Source: Limoniibacter endophyticus (GTDB lineage: Bacteria > Pseudomonadota > Alphaproteobacteria > Rhizobiales > Rhizobiaceae). From it: a stretch of 64,000 nucleotides of DNA. The stretch is from contig NZ_BMZO01000009.1 of assembly GCF_014652835.1 (NCBI RefSeq), forward strand, positions 167,675 to 231,674, given 5' to 3'. The first letter of the stretch is position 1; the number at the start of each line of letters is the position of its first letter. Of the stretch, positions 8,548 to 17,126 are shown one piece after another. The notes below the pieces were generated by a model that did no database searches, was not told the origin of the DNA, and worked only from the letters and a program-made list of their open reading frames with translations. Both the position numbers and the translations under genes were made by a program.

Positions 8548-9463
8548 TCTTGTCTGCCTCGCATTTTCGTAGAAAGCTTGCGCTGATGTGCATTGTCCCT
8601 GCCAGGCTTTGACCGGGAAACAGCACACGCATCATCGCTCCAGAACCAAGCCCTGGGCGGTTGATGGCGTCAGGAAGATGGCTGACCGGCTCTACACAGA
8701 CGACATCGCGACCGACAGGGACGTACACATGCAAATGGCAAAAATCCCCGCCAGCCTCGATATCCACCCTCGTTTCCATCTCAGGCAGGAAAATCGTCGC
8801 GCGGCCTTCATGCCAATTCATGAAACAGCCATCGAAACCTGCATGATCTGCAATGCGCTCTTCCGGCCCTGCAAAACGGCCTTGCGGCTTGAGCTCGCCC
8901 CTGGGAAGGCCGCGCTCATCCTTCTCGAACGTTCCTTCGGCTGAGAAAGTGAGGCTGGAGCGAGCCGTACTTGTAAACCAAGGATGTAGCCCGACACCAA
9001 AAGGCAGGGGCTTACTGCCTGAATTCTGGACGGAAATTTCTATCTGAACGCCGCCTTCGCCTAGCGAGATCGACTGCGCGGCGCGATAAACGTAAGGGCT
9101 TGCAGCGTGATCGAAGAGCTGCTCGAGAACGATCTCAGCGTCGCTCAGGCGAAGAACCGTCCAGGGATGATCGCGACCGTGGCCATGGATGGCTACATGT
9201 TCCTCAGCTCGATTGACAGGCATAGCATGAATGTGTCCGGCGAACATAAAGCGCCCGTCGGCAATGCGATTGGTGAAGGGCAGCATCGGAAAGCAGCCGG
9301 CTTTGAAGGGAGGCGCACCAGATTTGGCGGGCTCCAGCACATTGACCTTCGCGCCTTCCGGGCACTCCCAGTCCAGTGCGGTGATCCACCCTCCTTGGGA
9401 AGGGTTGATCGCAAGGCTGTAGCCACCACCCTTCAGAAGAAACTCCGCACTCGATGCCAACAT
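8537..9463 (-). CDS. Aldose 1-epimerase family protein
   Basis: The 308-residue product has the galactose-mutarotase-like beta fold: 'FPMLPFTNRIADGRF' supplies the substrate-binding Asn-Arg, 'HGHGRDHPW' the first catalytic histidine region, and 'PFGVGLHPWF' the second histidine. These enzymes interconvert alpha and beta anomers of aldoses, here probably preparing an imported sugar for oxidation. It starts three bases after the SMP-30 gene stop and overlaps the dehydratase start. A sugar dehydrogenase that should act between epimerase and lactonase is not present in the window. Confidence 0.88.
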   Translation of the reverse strand: MLASSAEFLLKGGGYSLAINPSQGGWITALDWECPEGAKVNVLEPAKSGAPPFKAGCFPMLPFTNRIADGRFMFAGHIHAMPVNRAEEHVAIHGHGRDHPWTVLRLSDAEIVLEQLFDHAASPYVYRAAQSISLGEGGVQIEISVQNSGSKPLPFGVGLHPWFTSTARSSLTFSAEGTFEKDERGLPRGELKPQGRFAGPEERIADHAGFDGCFMNWHEGRATIFLPEMETRVDIEAGGDFCHLHVYVPVGRDVVCVEPVSHLPDAINRPGLGSGAMMRVLFPGQSLAGTMHISASFLRKCEADKNEA

Positions 9464-9466
9464 TGA

Positions 9467-10342
9467 TCAGCCCTCCCGCATCCGCGCGACTGGCACGCCC
9501 CTTGCCTTAGACTTGGCTAAAAAAACGCCGCCCGATTGCGGCGCCGCAGCCAATGTTTCGGAAGAGAGAAAACGGTGCGAGGTGATGGCAATATGATCAA
9601 GATCCGGTCCACAGAAGCAGGGCATTGTAGGCGCAGGAACCGGCGCCTGCAGTTTTTCGACGATGCGGCCGTCGAAACTGAACCTGTTGATGACGCCCGC
9701 AGACACCCCCGCGCTCCAGTAATAGTTCTCGACATCGCATGCACCGCCATCTGGACGGCCGGCGAGATCGTCCAGATGCGCGATGCAGGTACGGTTCGAC
9801 ATCGCTCCTGATGAGGGTTCGAAATCATAACGATCCAACCATTCGCCGCGCGAATCCGAATGGAACATGGTCTTAGCATCGAGCGACCACGCCAAGCCGT
9901 TGGAGGTCATCAACCCGCTTTGCATTCTCACCGCAGTCCCGGAGCTATCTATACGGTAGAGAACACTGGTTTCGAAGCCCTTGCGGCTATCCATGCTGCC
10001 GACCCAGAAGGCGCCATCGGGTCCGACCTTACCATCATTGAGACGCGATTCTTCCGGTCCATCATAGCTGTCCCAAAGAACCCGTCGCTCTGTCGTCTCA
10101 GGATCGAAGAGAATGACCTGTCGCGCCAAGGCGACAACCAGACTACCGGATTCGCAAAGACCCAGGGATGCGACATCCTGTTCGAAATTCCATCGGCGAC
10201 GCACTCCGCGATCGAGATCAATTTCCAGGATCTCACGACCAGTTATGCTGCAGACGAAAAGCACCGAGCGGTGAGCATCCCAGACCGGCGATTCGAGAAT
10301 CTCCGCCCGCAGATCGGCGATACATGTGAATGGTCCTATCAT
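9467..10342 (-). CDS. SMP-30/gluconolactonase-family lactonase
   Basis: This 291-residue six-bladed beta-propeller carries the expected metal ligands: Glu in 'ESPVWD' (about residue 17), Asn in 'RLNDGKVGPDGAFWVGSMD' (about 102), Asn in 'TSNGLAWS' and Asp in 'RPDGGACD'. Family members hydrolyse sugar-acid lactones such as gluconolactone or arabinonolactone. Its neighbours, an epimerase and an IlvD/Edd dehydratase, fit an oxidative non-phosphorylating sugar pathway. The start codon overlaps the end of the upstream racemase pseudogene, a relic of tight operon packing. It appears intact. Confidence 0.9.
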   Translation of the reverse strand: MIGPFTCIADLRAEILESPVWDAHRSVLFVCSITGREILEIDLDRGVRRRWNFEQDVASLGLCESGSLVVALARQVILFDPETTERRVLWDSYDGPEESRLNDGKVGPDGAFWVGSMDSRKGFETSVLYRIDSSGTAVRMQSGLMTSNGLAWSLDAKTMFHSDSRGEWLDRYDFEPSSGAMSNRTCIAHLDDLAGRPDGGACDVENYYWSAGVSAGVINRFSFDGRIVEKLQAPVPAPTMPCFCGPDLDHIAITSHRFLSSETLAAAPQSGGVFLAKSKARGVPVARMREG

Positions 10343-10671
10343 GTCGCCCTCGTGCTAGGACGAACGGCGTCGGGGTGGTCGCCACACCAGGAAATTTCGA
10401 GCATGACATAATCAGTAGCGTCGGTTTTCAGCACATCGAGAAACTGTGAGCGCGTCGCCAGCGTCTCGCTGGCGCAGACGGGAATACCGGGCTCCAGCGG
10501 GTCAAGTCCGACGCGCCGTGGTGCCAAATCGCTATGAATATAGGCGGCGACCGCGTTTGCCCCGCAGAACGCTTCACCCAGCCCGACGATCCTGTCGTGG
10601 GTGCGAGCCCGCACCCACGGAATATTGTTAAGATACGGAAGCTGGATAGTTTCGACTTCAGTGATTTTCAT
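10339..10671 (-). pseudogene. Mandelate racemase/muconate lactonizing enzyme family, internally deleted
   Basis: Only 110 codons remain of a protein that is normally 370-400 residues. The N-terminal piece 'MKITEVETIQLPYLNNIPWV' runs to about residue 60, where it jumps directly to the C-terminal barrel piece IPVCASETLATRSQF...DYVMLEISWCG and then ends in unrelated residues. The barrel's metal ligands and most catalytic residues are missing, so it cannot be active. It sits between the permease genes and the lactonase, where an intact acid-sugar dehydratase or racemase would fit. A short hairpin precedes it. This is clear decay of one step of the pathway. Confidence 0.85.
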
Positions 10672-10696
10672 GGCGAACCAGAGGGAAAAGAGGAAC

Positions 10697-10716
10697 GAGG
10701 CGGGCAAGCCCGCCTC
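10697..10716. terminator. Intercistronic hairpin after the second permease gene
   Basis: GAGGCGGG and CCCGCCTC form an eight-base perfect stem with a four-base loop, ten bases after the permease stop on the minus strand. There is no strong T-run, so it may attenuate or protect the mRNA rather than terminate fully. Confidence 0.5.
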
Positions 10717-10725
10717 AATGAAGAT

Positions 10726-11568
10726 CTAGTGCGTTTGAGCCCGGCGACCGCGCGCCACGATTTGCGTCGGGTTGACGAAGCGCAACGCAACCAGCAGCCA
10801 GATCAATGATGTCACCATGTAGATCACGGCCATCGCATCAATCGCCTGGACCGAGCGTACGCCGGCGGCAAATACCGAGTAGTAGAGCGCGACGACCAGC
10901 GTCTGACTGGTCGGCCCGGCCGTGAGGAAGGTCAGTTCGAACATCGCAACCGTCCGCACCAGAACCAGAAGCATCGCCGCGAGAATACCGGGAAGGAGCA
11001 TCGGTAGAAGCACGTGATAGAAAAGTTTGAAGGTCCCCGCCCCGAAAACGCGTGCTGCGGCCTCGATCTTCGGGTCGATCTGCTCGATAAACGGAATCAT
11101 GACCAGAATGACAAACGGAACCGTCGGCACGAGATTAGCCATGACGACGCCCCAGAATGTTCCCCCGACACCCGCCTTGTAGAGCACGGTTGCAAGCGGA
11201 ATGCCGAACGTGATCGGTGGCACCAGCAAGGGCAGAAGGAAAATCAGAAGCACGAGTTTCTTGCCCGGGAAATCGCGACGGGCAAAGGCATAGGCTGCTG
11301 TCACGCCAAGGAAGCCCGAAAGAACCACCACCGTCAGCACGATCTGAAAAGTGACGAGCAGGACGTGATCAAGTTGAAACTCAGCCCAGGCAGCCCCATA
11401 CCAGTTGGTGGTGAAACCATCTGGAAGCCACGTGCCGAGCCAGCGTGTCCCGAAGGACGAAACAACCACAGCCATGATGACTGCGAGGACATTGAGGACA
11501 AAGAAACCTGTGACGAGCCAGACGGCGGCGATCCAGAGTTTCGACAGAGGAGATGTATCGCGGATCAT
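10726..11568 (-). CDS. ABC transporter inner-membrane permease (second of pair)
   Basis: The 280-residue protein has about six transmembrane segments and the permease EAA motif 'EAAARVFGAGTFKLFYHVLL' near residue 185, which docks onto the ATPase. ATG 11568 is chosen because AAAGG lies upstream. An in-frame TTG at 11574 overlaps the stop of the preceding permease. It belongs to the spermidine/putrescine/iron-type permease family (PotC-like). With the neighbouring permease, ATPase and binding protein it makes a complete importer. The substrate is presumably the sugar or sugar acid degraded by the downstream genes, by context only. Confidence 0.88.
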   Translation of the reverse strand: MIRDTSPLSKLWIAAVWLVTGFFVLNVLAVIMAVVVSSFGTRWLGTWLPDGFTTNWYGAAWAEFQLDHVLLVTFQIVLTVVVLSGFLGVTAAYAFARRDFPGKKLVLLIFLLPLLVPPITFGIPLATVLYKAGVGGTFWGVVMANLVPTVPFVILVMIPFIEQIDPKIEAAARVFGAGTFKLFYHVLLPMLLPGILAAMLLVLVRTVAMFELTFLTAGPTSQTLVVALYYSVFAAGVRSVQAIDAMAVIYMVTSLIWLLVALRFVNPTQIVARGRRAQTH

Positions 11569-11570
11569 GA

Positions 11571-12500
11571 TCAACCTTTCCCGCCAGCGGTCGAGCCGCG
11601 GTAGAAGAGCGAACGCACGCCAAGCAGGGCAGTGACGACCAACAACTGAACGACAGCCATGATCATGGCGATCGCCGAAGCCATGGAGTCATCATATTGC
11701 TCAAAGGCCGCCTGTGCCGCCGCGATGGAAATGACGCGGGTAGGACCAGACGGTGCGCCAAGCAGAACGGCAGAAGGAAAGACCGCAAAAGCCTGCACGA
11801 AAGTCAGACACGCGGCAACGACAAGGCCAGGAACGAGCAGCGGCAACATGACATGCCGGAATCGTTGCCAGCTATTTGCACCATGGGTCGCTGCCGCACG
11901 CTCCAGTGCGGGATCAATCCCCGTTACGTAGGATAAGGTCAGAAGAAACGTAAAGGGAAACACTGTAATGATGAGCGATGCGAGCACGCCCCAATAATTA
12001 TTGACGAGACGAACGGGCGCATCAATCAAGCCGATGGTTATCAAGGTTCGATTGAACCAGCCCTGCGGCCCAAGGTAATTGAGCAACCCCTCCGCCACCA
12101 GAACCGTACCCAACGTAACAGGCAGAACCAAAATCGTCGTCAGCAGACGCTGCCTTTGCATCAGTCGCACACGCATGGCGATCGGCAGCGCAAACAAGAT
12201 GCTCAGGATCGTCACCGGCACTGCCAGCCAGAGCGTCGCTCCTATCGTCTTGTACAGGTAAGGATCGGAGAAGAAGCGCGTATAATTCGCGAAAGCGCTA
12301 TCGCCCTCCAATGGATTGAAGGACAGAACCAGGCCATAAAGGAAGGGGTAGACAAAAACGCCCAGCACGAAAAGCAGTGCAGGCAGAATCATCAACGTCA
12401 CGCCGTCAATACCTCGATTGGCAAGGCGCTGCCGCAGCGACGGCCGCAAGGTCTTTTGGCGCACAATCGTTGCAGTCTGTGTGATCTCCGCCATGGTCAT
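11571..12500 (-). CDS. ABC transporter inner-membrane permease (first of pair)
   Basis: This 309-residue permease has an N-terminal cytosolic stretch of about 30 residues, around six membrane segments and the EAA loop 'ERAAATHGANSWQRFRHVML'. It resembles PotB/ThiP-half permeases. Its start ATGA overlaps the ATPase stop by four bases, and its stop lies two bases before the next permease start, so the three proteins are made in a coupled fashion. It forms the heterodimeric channel with the product of the following gene. Confidence 0.88.
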   Translation of the reverse strand: MTMAEITQTATIVRQKTLRPSLRQRLANRGIDGVTLMILPALLFVLGVFVYPFLYGLVLSFNPLEGDSAFANYTRFFSDPYLYKTIGATLWLAVPVTILSILFALPIAMRVRLMQRQRLLTTILVLPVTLGTVLVAEGLLNYLGPQGWFNRTLITIGLIDAPVRLVNNYWGVLASLIITVFPFTFLLTLSYVTGIDPALERAAATHGANSWQRFRHVMLPLLVPGLVVAACLTFVQAFAVFPSAVLLGAPSGPTRVISIAAAQAAFEQYDDSMASAIAMIMAVVQLLVVTALLGVRSLFYRGSTAGGKG

Positions 12501-13570
12501 CCGTGCCCCGCGAAGACAAGCGCTCGTTCGGACGCGATCTGCAAGGCAATTTCAGAGCCGAGCGTGACGTTTCGCGAGCCATGGAAGATAAGCTCCATAC
12601 CTTCCGTCGTGCGCGCAGTGCCCACATATTCACGACCGCGGTACTCAATCGTCTCGACCGTCGCGTGGATCGCGTTGGGGCCTGAAGACCCTTCGATTAC
12701 ATCGTCCCCTCGCGCGGCAAGCAGGGCCTCGTCCCCGGGTGACAGCGGCGATGTGGCAGTGCCAGTGAGTTCAGTCCCATTAACGGAAATTGTGACCTGG
12801 CCGTCGCGCGCTCGGACAACTTTGCCCGCAACCTTGTTGCGGAAGCCCATAAATTCCGCAACATCCAGATAATGTGGGCTTTCATAAAGCTCACGCGGTG
12901 TCCCGACCTGACGAATAGAACCGTCCCGCAGAACCACGATGCGATCTGCAAGCGAAAGCGCCTCATCCTGATCATGCGTGACATAGATCGTCGTCGCGCC
13001 GAGTTGATTATGGATACGCCGTATCTCAGCCCGCATCTCGAGACGTAGCTTGGCGTCAAGATTGGACAGAGGCTCATCCATCAGGACCAGTGGCGGCTCA
13101 ATGACAATAGCGCGAGCAATTGCAACGCGTTGCTGCTGTCCGCCGGACAAATGACCAGGTAGCTTGTCCCCCTGCCCCTGCAAACGAACAAGTGCCAAGG
13201 CTGCATTCGATCGCCGCTCGATCTCCTCCTTGGGAAGCCCGCGCATCTTCAGCCCAAAGCCGACATTCTGCCGCACGGTCATATGTGGAAAGAGCGCGTA
13301 GTTTTGAAAGACCATGCCGAAGCCGCGATCTTCAGGCTTCAACTGATCGATCCGCTGGTTATCGATATAGATACCGCCGCCGGTCGTTCCCAAAAGCCCG
13401 GCAATGCAGTTCAACGCCGTCGATTTTCCGCAACCCGAAGGTCCCAGCAAGGCGACAAACTCTCCTTTATTAATGACAAGGTCGATCTCGTTGAGCGCAT
13501 TGAAATTGCCGAAGGCACGGCTCACGCGGTCAAGGCGAAGTTCACTGAATGATGTCGAAGCCAGTGACAT
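12497..13570 (-). CDS. ABC transporter ATP-binding protein (PotA/FbpC type)
   Basis: The 357-residue ATPase has Walker [10 protein letters not shown] at residues 43-51, signature '[14 protein letters not shown]', Walker B '[13 protein letters not shown]', and a C-terminal TOBE domain from about residue 240. It powers import by the adjacent permease pair. GGAG lies eight bases upstream of ATG 13570. A strong 13-base hairpin lies between it and the upstream binding-protein gene, probably lowering its expression relative to the binding protein, as is common in ABC import operons. Confidence 0.92.
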   Translation of the reverse strand: MSLASTSFSELRLDRVSRAFGNFNALNEIDLVINKGEFVALLGPSGCGKSTALNCIAGLLGTTGGGIYIDNQRIDQLKPEDRGFGMVFQNYALFPHMTVRQNVGFGLKMRGLPKEEIERRSNAALALVRLQGQGDKLPGHLSGGQQQRVAIARAIVIEPPLVLMDEPLSNLDAKLRLEMRAEIRRIHNQLGATTIYVTHDQDEALSLADRIVVLRDGSIRQVGTPRELYESPHYLDVAEFMGFRNKVAGKVVRARDGQVTISVNGTELTGTATSPLSPGDEALLAARGDDVIEGSSGPNAIHATVETIEYRGREYVGTARTTEGMELIFHGSRNVTLGSEIALQIASERALVFAGHG

Positions 13571-13606
13571 GCCGATGCTCCATCTGAATATCGAAGATAT
13601 GGCTGG

Positions 13607-13638
13607 CGAGATCGCGGCAGCACGTTGCCGCGATCTCG
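13607..13638. repeat. Perfect 13-bp stem-loop between binding-protein and ATPase genes
   Basis: CGAGATCGCGGCA and TGCCGCGATCTCG are exact reverse complements around a six-base loop. The structure lies 16 bases after the binding-protein stop on the minus strand and before the ATPase ribosome site. It lacks a T-run, so it more likely stabilises the upstream message or attenuates transcription than acts as a full terminator. Confidence 0.75.
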
Positions 13639-13654
13639 TTCGGGTTAGATGCCG

Positions 13655-14836
13655 TCAGCTGGCCGCGACGTCTTCATCCCAGCGTCGGAATGCCGTCACC
13701 AAAGCCTCCGGCTCCAGCGGCAATTCAATGGGATTATTGGCGATCCAATCTTCATATTCGGGACGCCCGAACTCCTTGATGACATCCTGGCTCTCCTGGG
13801 GAGCCATCTCGAGCGTCACGTCCTTCACCGCAGGCCCTGGATAGAAATAGCCTTTGTCATAAGAATAGGCCTGCTGCTGCGGTTGCAGCGCATATTTGAT
13901 GAACTCGAGCAGGACGGCAATCTTTTCTTCGGAAACGCCTTTCGGAATTGCGAAATAGTGGGCGTCGCAAACCCAGTGGAAACCGTCAAGTTTGGCAACA
14001 GCCGCTTCCTTCTGCACGACACCGAGCGCACGTGGATTAATATCCCAACCCGTTGTAGTCACAGTCATATCGCGAGTGCCTTCACCCAGCTCTTTCATCA
14101 GGGCGCCAGTACCGGCCGGGTAATATTCGATGTTCTTGTGAAGCTCCTTTAGATACTCCCACGTCTTGTCCCAGCCCTTCGCCGGATCTTTCGGATCAGT
14201 GTCTTTCAAAAGATAAGGCAGGCCCATCAGGAAAGTGCGCCCAGGGCCGGAATTCGCCGGGCGGGCATAGATGAACTTGTTCTTGTTCTCTTTCGTCCAG
14301 TCGAGAAGCTCCTGCGCAGTCGTTGGCACCTTCTGAACCTTGTCCGGCATATATTCAAGAAGAGGCCCGGACGGGTAGTAGGAAACGACGACGCCCTTGC
14401 CTTTCGACTGCTCTTGCATGCGCCAGGCAGGATCAAGATAGAGTTCCTGGAGATTGGGCAGGCCGTTTTCGGGCAGTGCGATAATATCCGTCCAGATGTC
14501 ATCGGCAAGACCAGCGGACAGGGCATCCGGACCGATGATGACTAGATCTATGTCGATCCGATTGGCGCGTTGCTGCGCACGGACTTTGCCCGGAAGTTCT
14601 GGTGCGGGCGCCTTGTTGAAAGTGAAGCGCGACACGAGATCGCTCTTATCCTTGGCAAAATTCTCGAAAATCGGTTGTGTCAGTGCCAAATTGCCGGCAG
14701 CGTCAATGACGTTGAGGGCGACGGGTGCCGAAGGCAGCTTTGCCGATTGTGCCAGAAGCTGGCTCGGCAAAACGATCCCGGTCGCGGCTATGCCGGTACC
14801 AGCCAGAAAACGGCGGCGCGTGATTTCGTATTTCAT
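13655..14836 (-). CDS. ABC transporter solute-binding protein, family 1, Tat-exported
   Basis: The 393-residue protein starts with 'MKYEITRRRFLAGTGIAATG', a twin-arginine signal peptide with cleavage expected near LLAQS (about residue 30). The remainder fits an extracellular family 1 binding protein, which captures sugars, polyols, iron or polyamines. It heads the importer part of the cluster, with ATPase and two permeases following. Twin-arginine export means it folds in the cytoplasm first. Ligand identity cannot be read from the sequence; the downstream sugar-acid enzymes suggest a sugar or its acid. Confidence 0.88.
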   Translation of the reverse strand: MKYEITRRRFLAGTGIAATGIVLPSQLLAQSAKLPSAPVALNVIDAAGNLALTQPIFENFAKDKSDLVSRFTFNKAPAPELPGKVRAQQRANRIDIDLVIIGPDALSAGLADDIWTDIIALPENGLPNLQELYLDPAWRMQEQSKGKGVVVSYYPSGPLLEYMPDKVQKVPTTAQELLDWTKENKNKFIYARPANSGPGRTFLMGLPYLLKDTDPKDPAKGWDKTWEYLKELHKNIEYYPAGTGALMKELGEGTRDMTVTTTGWDINPRALGVVQKEAAVAKLDGFHWVCDAHYFAIPKGVSEEKIAVLLEFIKYALQPQQQAYSYDKGYFYPGPAVKDVTLEMAPQESQDVIKEFGRPEYEDWIANNPIELPLEPEALVTAFRRWDEDVAAS

Positions 14837-14905
14837 GACTTACTCCTCCAGTTGTCATGGTACGTCTTCGTATCCCTCCCCGGACCGAAGACCCATTGCT
14901 TATTC

Positions 14906-15178
14906 ATCAGGCCATTTCGACTTCATTCCACTGCTGTAAAACTTTACTCAGCGCGTCCCGATCTGCGGCATTGAGCGCTGGCAAGCCAGGCAGCCGGACC
15001 GGCCGCCTCGTATCCTTTAATCTGCATCGCTTCCTTCACGACGATGACATTTACGCCGTTATGATGTTTCGTACGCACGGGTTCAAAGGGGCGGTGGCGT
15101 CGACCAACGTTCAAGCACGCGGATAATTTCCCGCTTCCAACGCCTTAAGTGTCCATGAAGCATGCGGCGGTAGTCGTT
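14906..15178 (-). pseudogene. DapA/dihydrodipicolinate-synthase-like remnant
   Basis: Translating the minus strand in two frames recovers a family C-terminus: 'PFEPVRTKHHNGVNVIVVKE' followed, after a one-base frame change near 14,980, by 'PVRLPGLPALNAADRDALSK' and a final VLQQWNEVEMA before a stop at 14,906. A further upstream piece (INDYRRMLHG) with a good ribosome site GGGGAGGAAA lies at about 15,140-15,178. Only about 90 codons of a normal 300 survive and at least two frame changes occur. Family members are pyruvate-dependent aldolases or dehydratases, many acting on 2-keto-3-deoxy sugar acids, so this is a lost step of the same pathway. Confidence 0.65.
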
Positions 15179-15204
15179 GATCCATTTTCCTCCCCGATCC
15201 GTCG

Positions 15205-15894
15205 CTAGAAAACGAGTTCGATATGCGTTTTGCCGGCAAGCAGGATATGTTCGCGCATGAGTCGCTCTGCCTCATCCTCATTTCGCGTGACGATAGCCTT
15301 CATGATGGCTTCATGTTCCAGAAACGATGCCCGGCGAACATCTTCCCGGCTCAGAACCGTCTTGCGGGCTGCATGATTGTACGTCCTTTGCGCATTCTGC
15401 AGCCGGCGCAGATAATCGCAACCGGAGGCCTCGTGGACCGCATCGTGAAACCGCTCGTTCAATCCAATCAGTTCGTTGATCGACCCTGCCTCCACCACAA
15501 GCCGCATCTCTTCGATAACTGATCGCAGCTGATCAAACGCCTCCTCCGATGCATGCTTGGCCGCTTGGCGAGCAATGATGCTTTCGAGCGCCGCCCGTGC
15601 AAGCGTCATCTCCTCCGCCTGCCGCTCCGAGAAGGTGACAAAGCTCCCCCTTCGCGGTTCCGTGCGGACCAGGCCCTCCGCCTCAAGTTGGCGGAGCGCT
15701 TCCTTGAGAGGGCTGGTGCTGGTGCCTAGTTCCGAAGCAAGTTGCCGCTCATTAAGCTTCAGCCCTGTGCGCAGCCGTCCCGAAATAATGGCTTGACGAA
15801 GCTCTTCATGTACGTGCTCGCGCAGGCTGCGAACCTTGATCGGCTCAAGCAGTACGCGATCTTCCTGCTCATTCCGAGCAACGGTGCCGTCCAT
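15205..15894 (-). CDS. GntR-family transcriptional regulator with FCD domain
   Basis: ATG 15894 is preceded by AGGAGGAAGATC, so the longer reading is rejected. The 229-residue product has a GntR winged helix (about residues 22-88, with 'LNERQLASELGTSTSPLKEA') and an all-helical FCD ligand domain (about 95-220) containing 'LNERFHDAVHEASGCDYL'. FCD regulators respond to sugar acids and other carboxylates and usually repress nearby catabolic operons. It lies upstream of and in the same orientation as the sugar-acid cluster. A perfect palindrome 49 bases upstream of its start is a likely operator. Confidence 0.9.
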   Translation of the reverse strand: MDGTVARNEQEDRVLLEPIKVRSLREHVHEELRQAIISGRLRTGLKLNERQLASELGTSTSPLKEALRQLEAEGLVRTEPRRGSFVTFSERQAEEMTLARAALESIIARQAAKHASEEAFDQLRSVIEEMRLVVEAGSINELIGLNERFHDAVHEASGCDYLRRLQNAQRTYNHAARKTVLSREDVRRASFLEHEAIMKAIVTRNEDEAERLMREHILLAGKTHIELVF

Positions 15895-15943
15895 GATCTT
15901 CCTCCTGATATTATCGCTATAGCCCGCCATCTGGCATGTCAAT

Positions 15944-15959
15944 ATCTGATGTATCAGAT
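15944..15959. promoter_or_regulatory. Perfect palindrome, probable GntR operator
   Basis: ATCTGATGTATCAGAT contains seven-base arms ATCTGAT/ATCAGAT separated by GT. It lies 49-65 bases upstream of the GntR start codon, where an autoregulatory site would be. Binding by this regulator is inferred from position and symmetry only. Confidence 0.55.
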
Positions 15960-16238
15960 TTCAGAGGCGGGCTTTTCCCATTGTACGTACGCCTGCGCAC
16001 GTCAGGAATCCATGCTCCGAAGGTGATCGCCAGAGTAGACAGGATGTGAAGAGAAGCGCGCCTGCTCGGCTGTGCAAAAGCAGGGCCTCCGGAACTGTTC
16101 AACAGGCGCGCGCAATACGTGGACTGCCTGAATCCGGAACTGAAAGCTGAAGAGCTAAATCGAAAGGCCAGCCTACCCTTGGTGAGAGGCCATGCCTAAG
16201 GTCGAAAACATAACAGAGCAAAAGTGCTGAACAGATGA
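15960..16238. other. Gene-free stretch between gntR and gapR
   Basis: About 280 bases with no convincing reading frame, RNA gene or repeat. It presumably contains the GntR promoter near its left end. Confidence 0.5.
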
Positions 16239-16278
16239 TTGCACTGCCGATAACCAAACGACGTGATCGGCAGTGCAA
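16239..16278. terminator. Stem-loop downstream of gapR
   Basis: TTGCACTGCCGAT and ATCGGCAGTGCAA form a 13-base perfect stem around a 14-base loop, starting ten bases after the gapR stop on the minus strand. The T-run is weak, but placement fits a terminator. Confidence 0.65.
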
Positions 16279-16287
16279 ATTGGAAAA

Positions 16288-16548
16288 TTATACCATTCCC
16301 AAAGCGGACTTGTAGAGGTCTAGCATGGCCTCTTCCTCTTCGCGCTCGGTCGGCTCCTGCTTACGCAGACGGATGATGGCACGCAATACCTTTACGTCAA
16401 AGCCGTTGCCCTTGGCCTCTGCGTAGACATCCTTGATATCCTCGGCGATGGCTTTTTTGTCTTCCTCCAGGCGTTCGATGCGTTCGATGATCGCACGAAG
16501 CTGGCCGGCAGCCACGCTCTGGCTTGGCTCAGTAATATCGTCTGACAT
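16288..16548 (-). CDS. gapR: GapR-family nucleoid-associated protein (DUF2312)
   Basis: The 86-residue product is a complete DUF2312 protein: a coiled coil '[20 protein letters not shown]', then the basic segment '[20 protein letters not shown]' and an acidic tail. In Caulobacter GapR forms a tetrameric clamp that binds overtwisted AT-rich DNA ahead of polymerases and stimulates type II topoisomerases. GGAG lies seven bases before the ATG. It stands alone and is closed by a stem-loop. The family is nearly universal in alphaproteobacteria, so this is a core gene. Confidence 0.93.
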   Translation of the reverse strand: MSDDITEPSQSVAAGQLRAIIERIERLEEDKKAIAEDIKDVYAEAKGNGFDVKVLRAIIRLRKQEPTEREEEEAMLDLYKSALGMV

Positions 16549-16683
16549 GCTTTACTCCGGACTGTGATGAATTGGCGAGTTGAACACGCTCGCGAGAATG
16601 AGTGGGGGGTTCGATGCCGGAGGATGCGGCCAAGGTCAAGCCGCAATGAGATCAACTTTCTCTGCTGCATCCATTGCGGGCTT

Positions 16684-16959
16684 TCAGGGATGCGGTTTCT
16701 TTTCGCCGGTCTGGTGCTTGGCCTGCCATGATTCATACGTTTCGCCGTAAACATGCTGGCGCGCCTCCTCCTTCGTCAGCGCATGACCGGCATCATTTGC
16801 CGCCTCCTGGTACCAACGTGCAAGGCAGTTGCGGCAAAAGCCAGCCAGTTCCATCAAATCGATGTTCTGGACATCGGTACGCTCGGAGAGATGCGCAAGC
16901 AGGCGACGAAAAGCAGCGGCTTCAAGCTTTTCCTGATCGGTCTGTGAGATTTTCGTCAT
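16684..16959 (-). CDS. DUF1244 family protein
   Basis: The 91-residue protein matches DUF1244, a short helical family found in alphaproteobacteria and some other proteobacteria. Conserved features seen are 'LAHLSERTDVQNIDLMELAG', 'FCRNCLARWYQEAA' with two cysteines, and HVYGETYESWQAKHQ. Function is unknown. The two cysteines three apart could bind metal, but that is speculation. It is upstream of gapR in the same orientation with 135 bases between; co-transcription is uncertain. Confidence 0.88.
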   Translation of the reverse strand: MTKISQTDQEKLEAAAFRRLLAHLSERTDVQNIDLMELAGFCRNCLARWYQEAANDAGHALTKEEARQHVYGETYESWQAKHQTGEKKPHP

Positions 16960-17126
16960 TTCGACTTTATCGGTACTTGTTTATCGAGAAGAAGGAATCG
17001 GCCCTTATTCTGACATGACGGGGTGGCAACGGCAAACGTGAACTAGCAGGTTGCGGTTTGGGATGCTCGCCTCATTCGCGCCCCTGGTGGGTGTTCAACT
17101 GATCGAAACTATCTCCTTGTTTTCAT

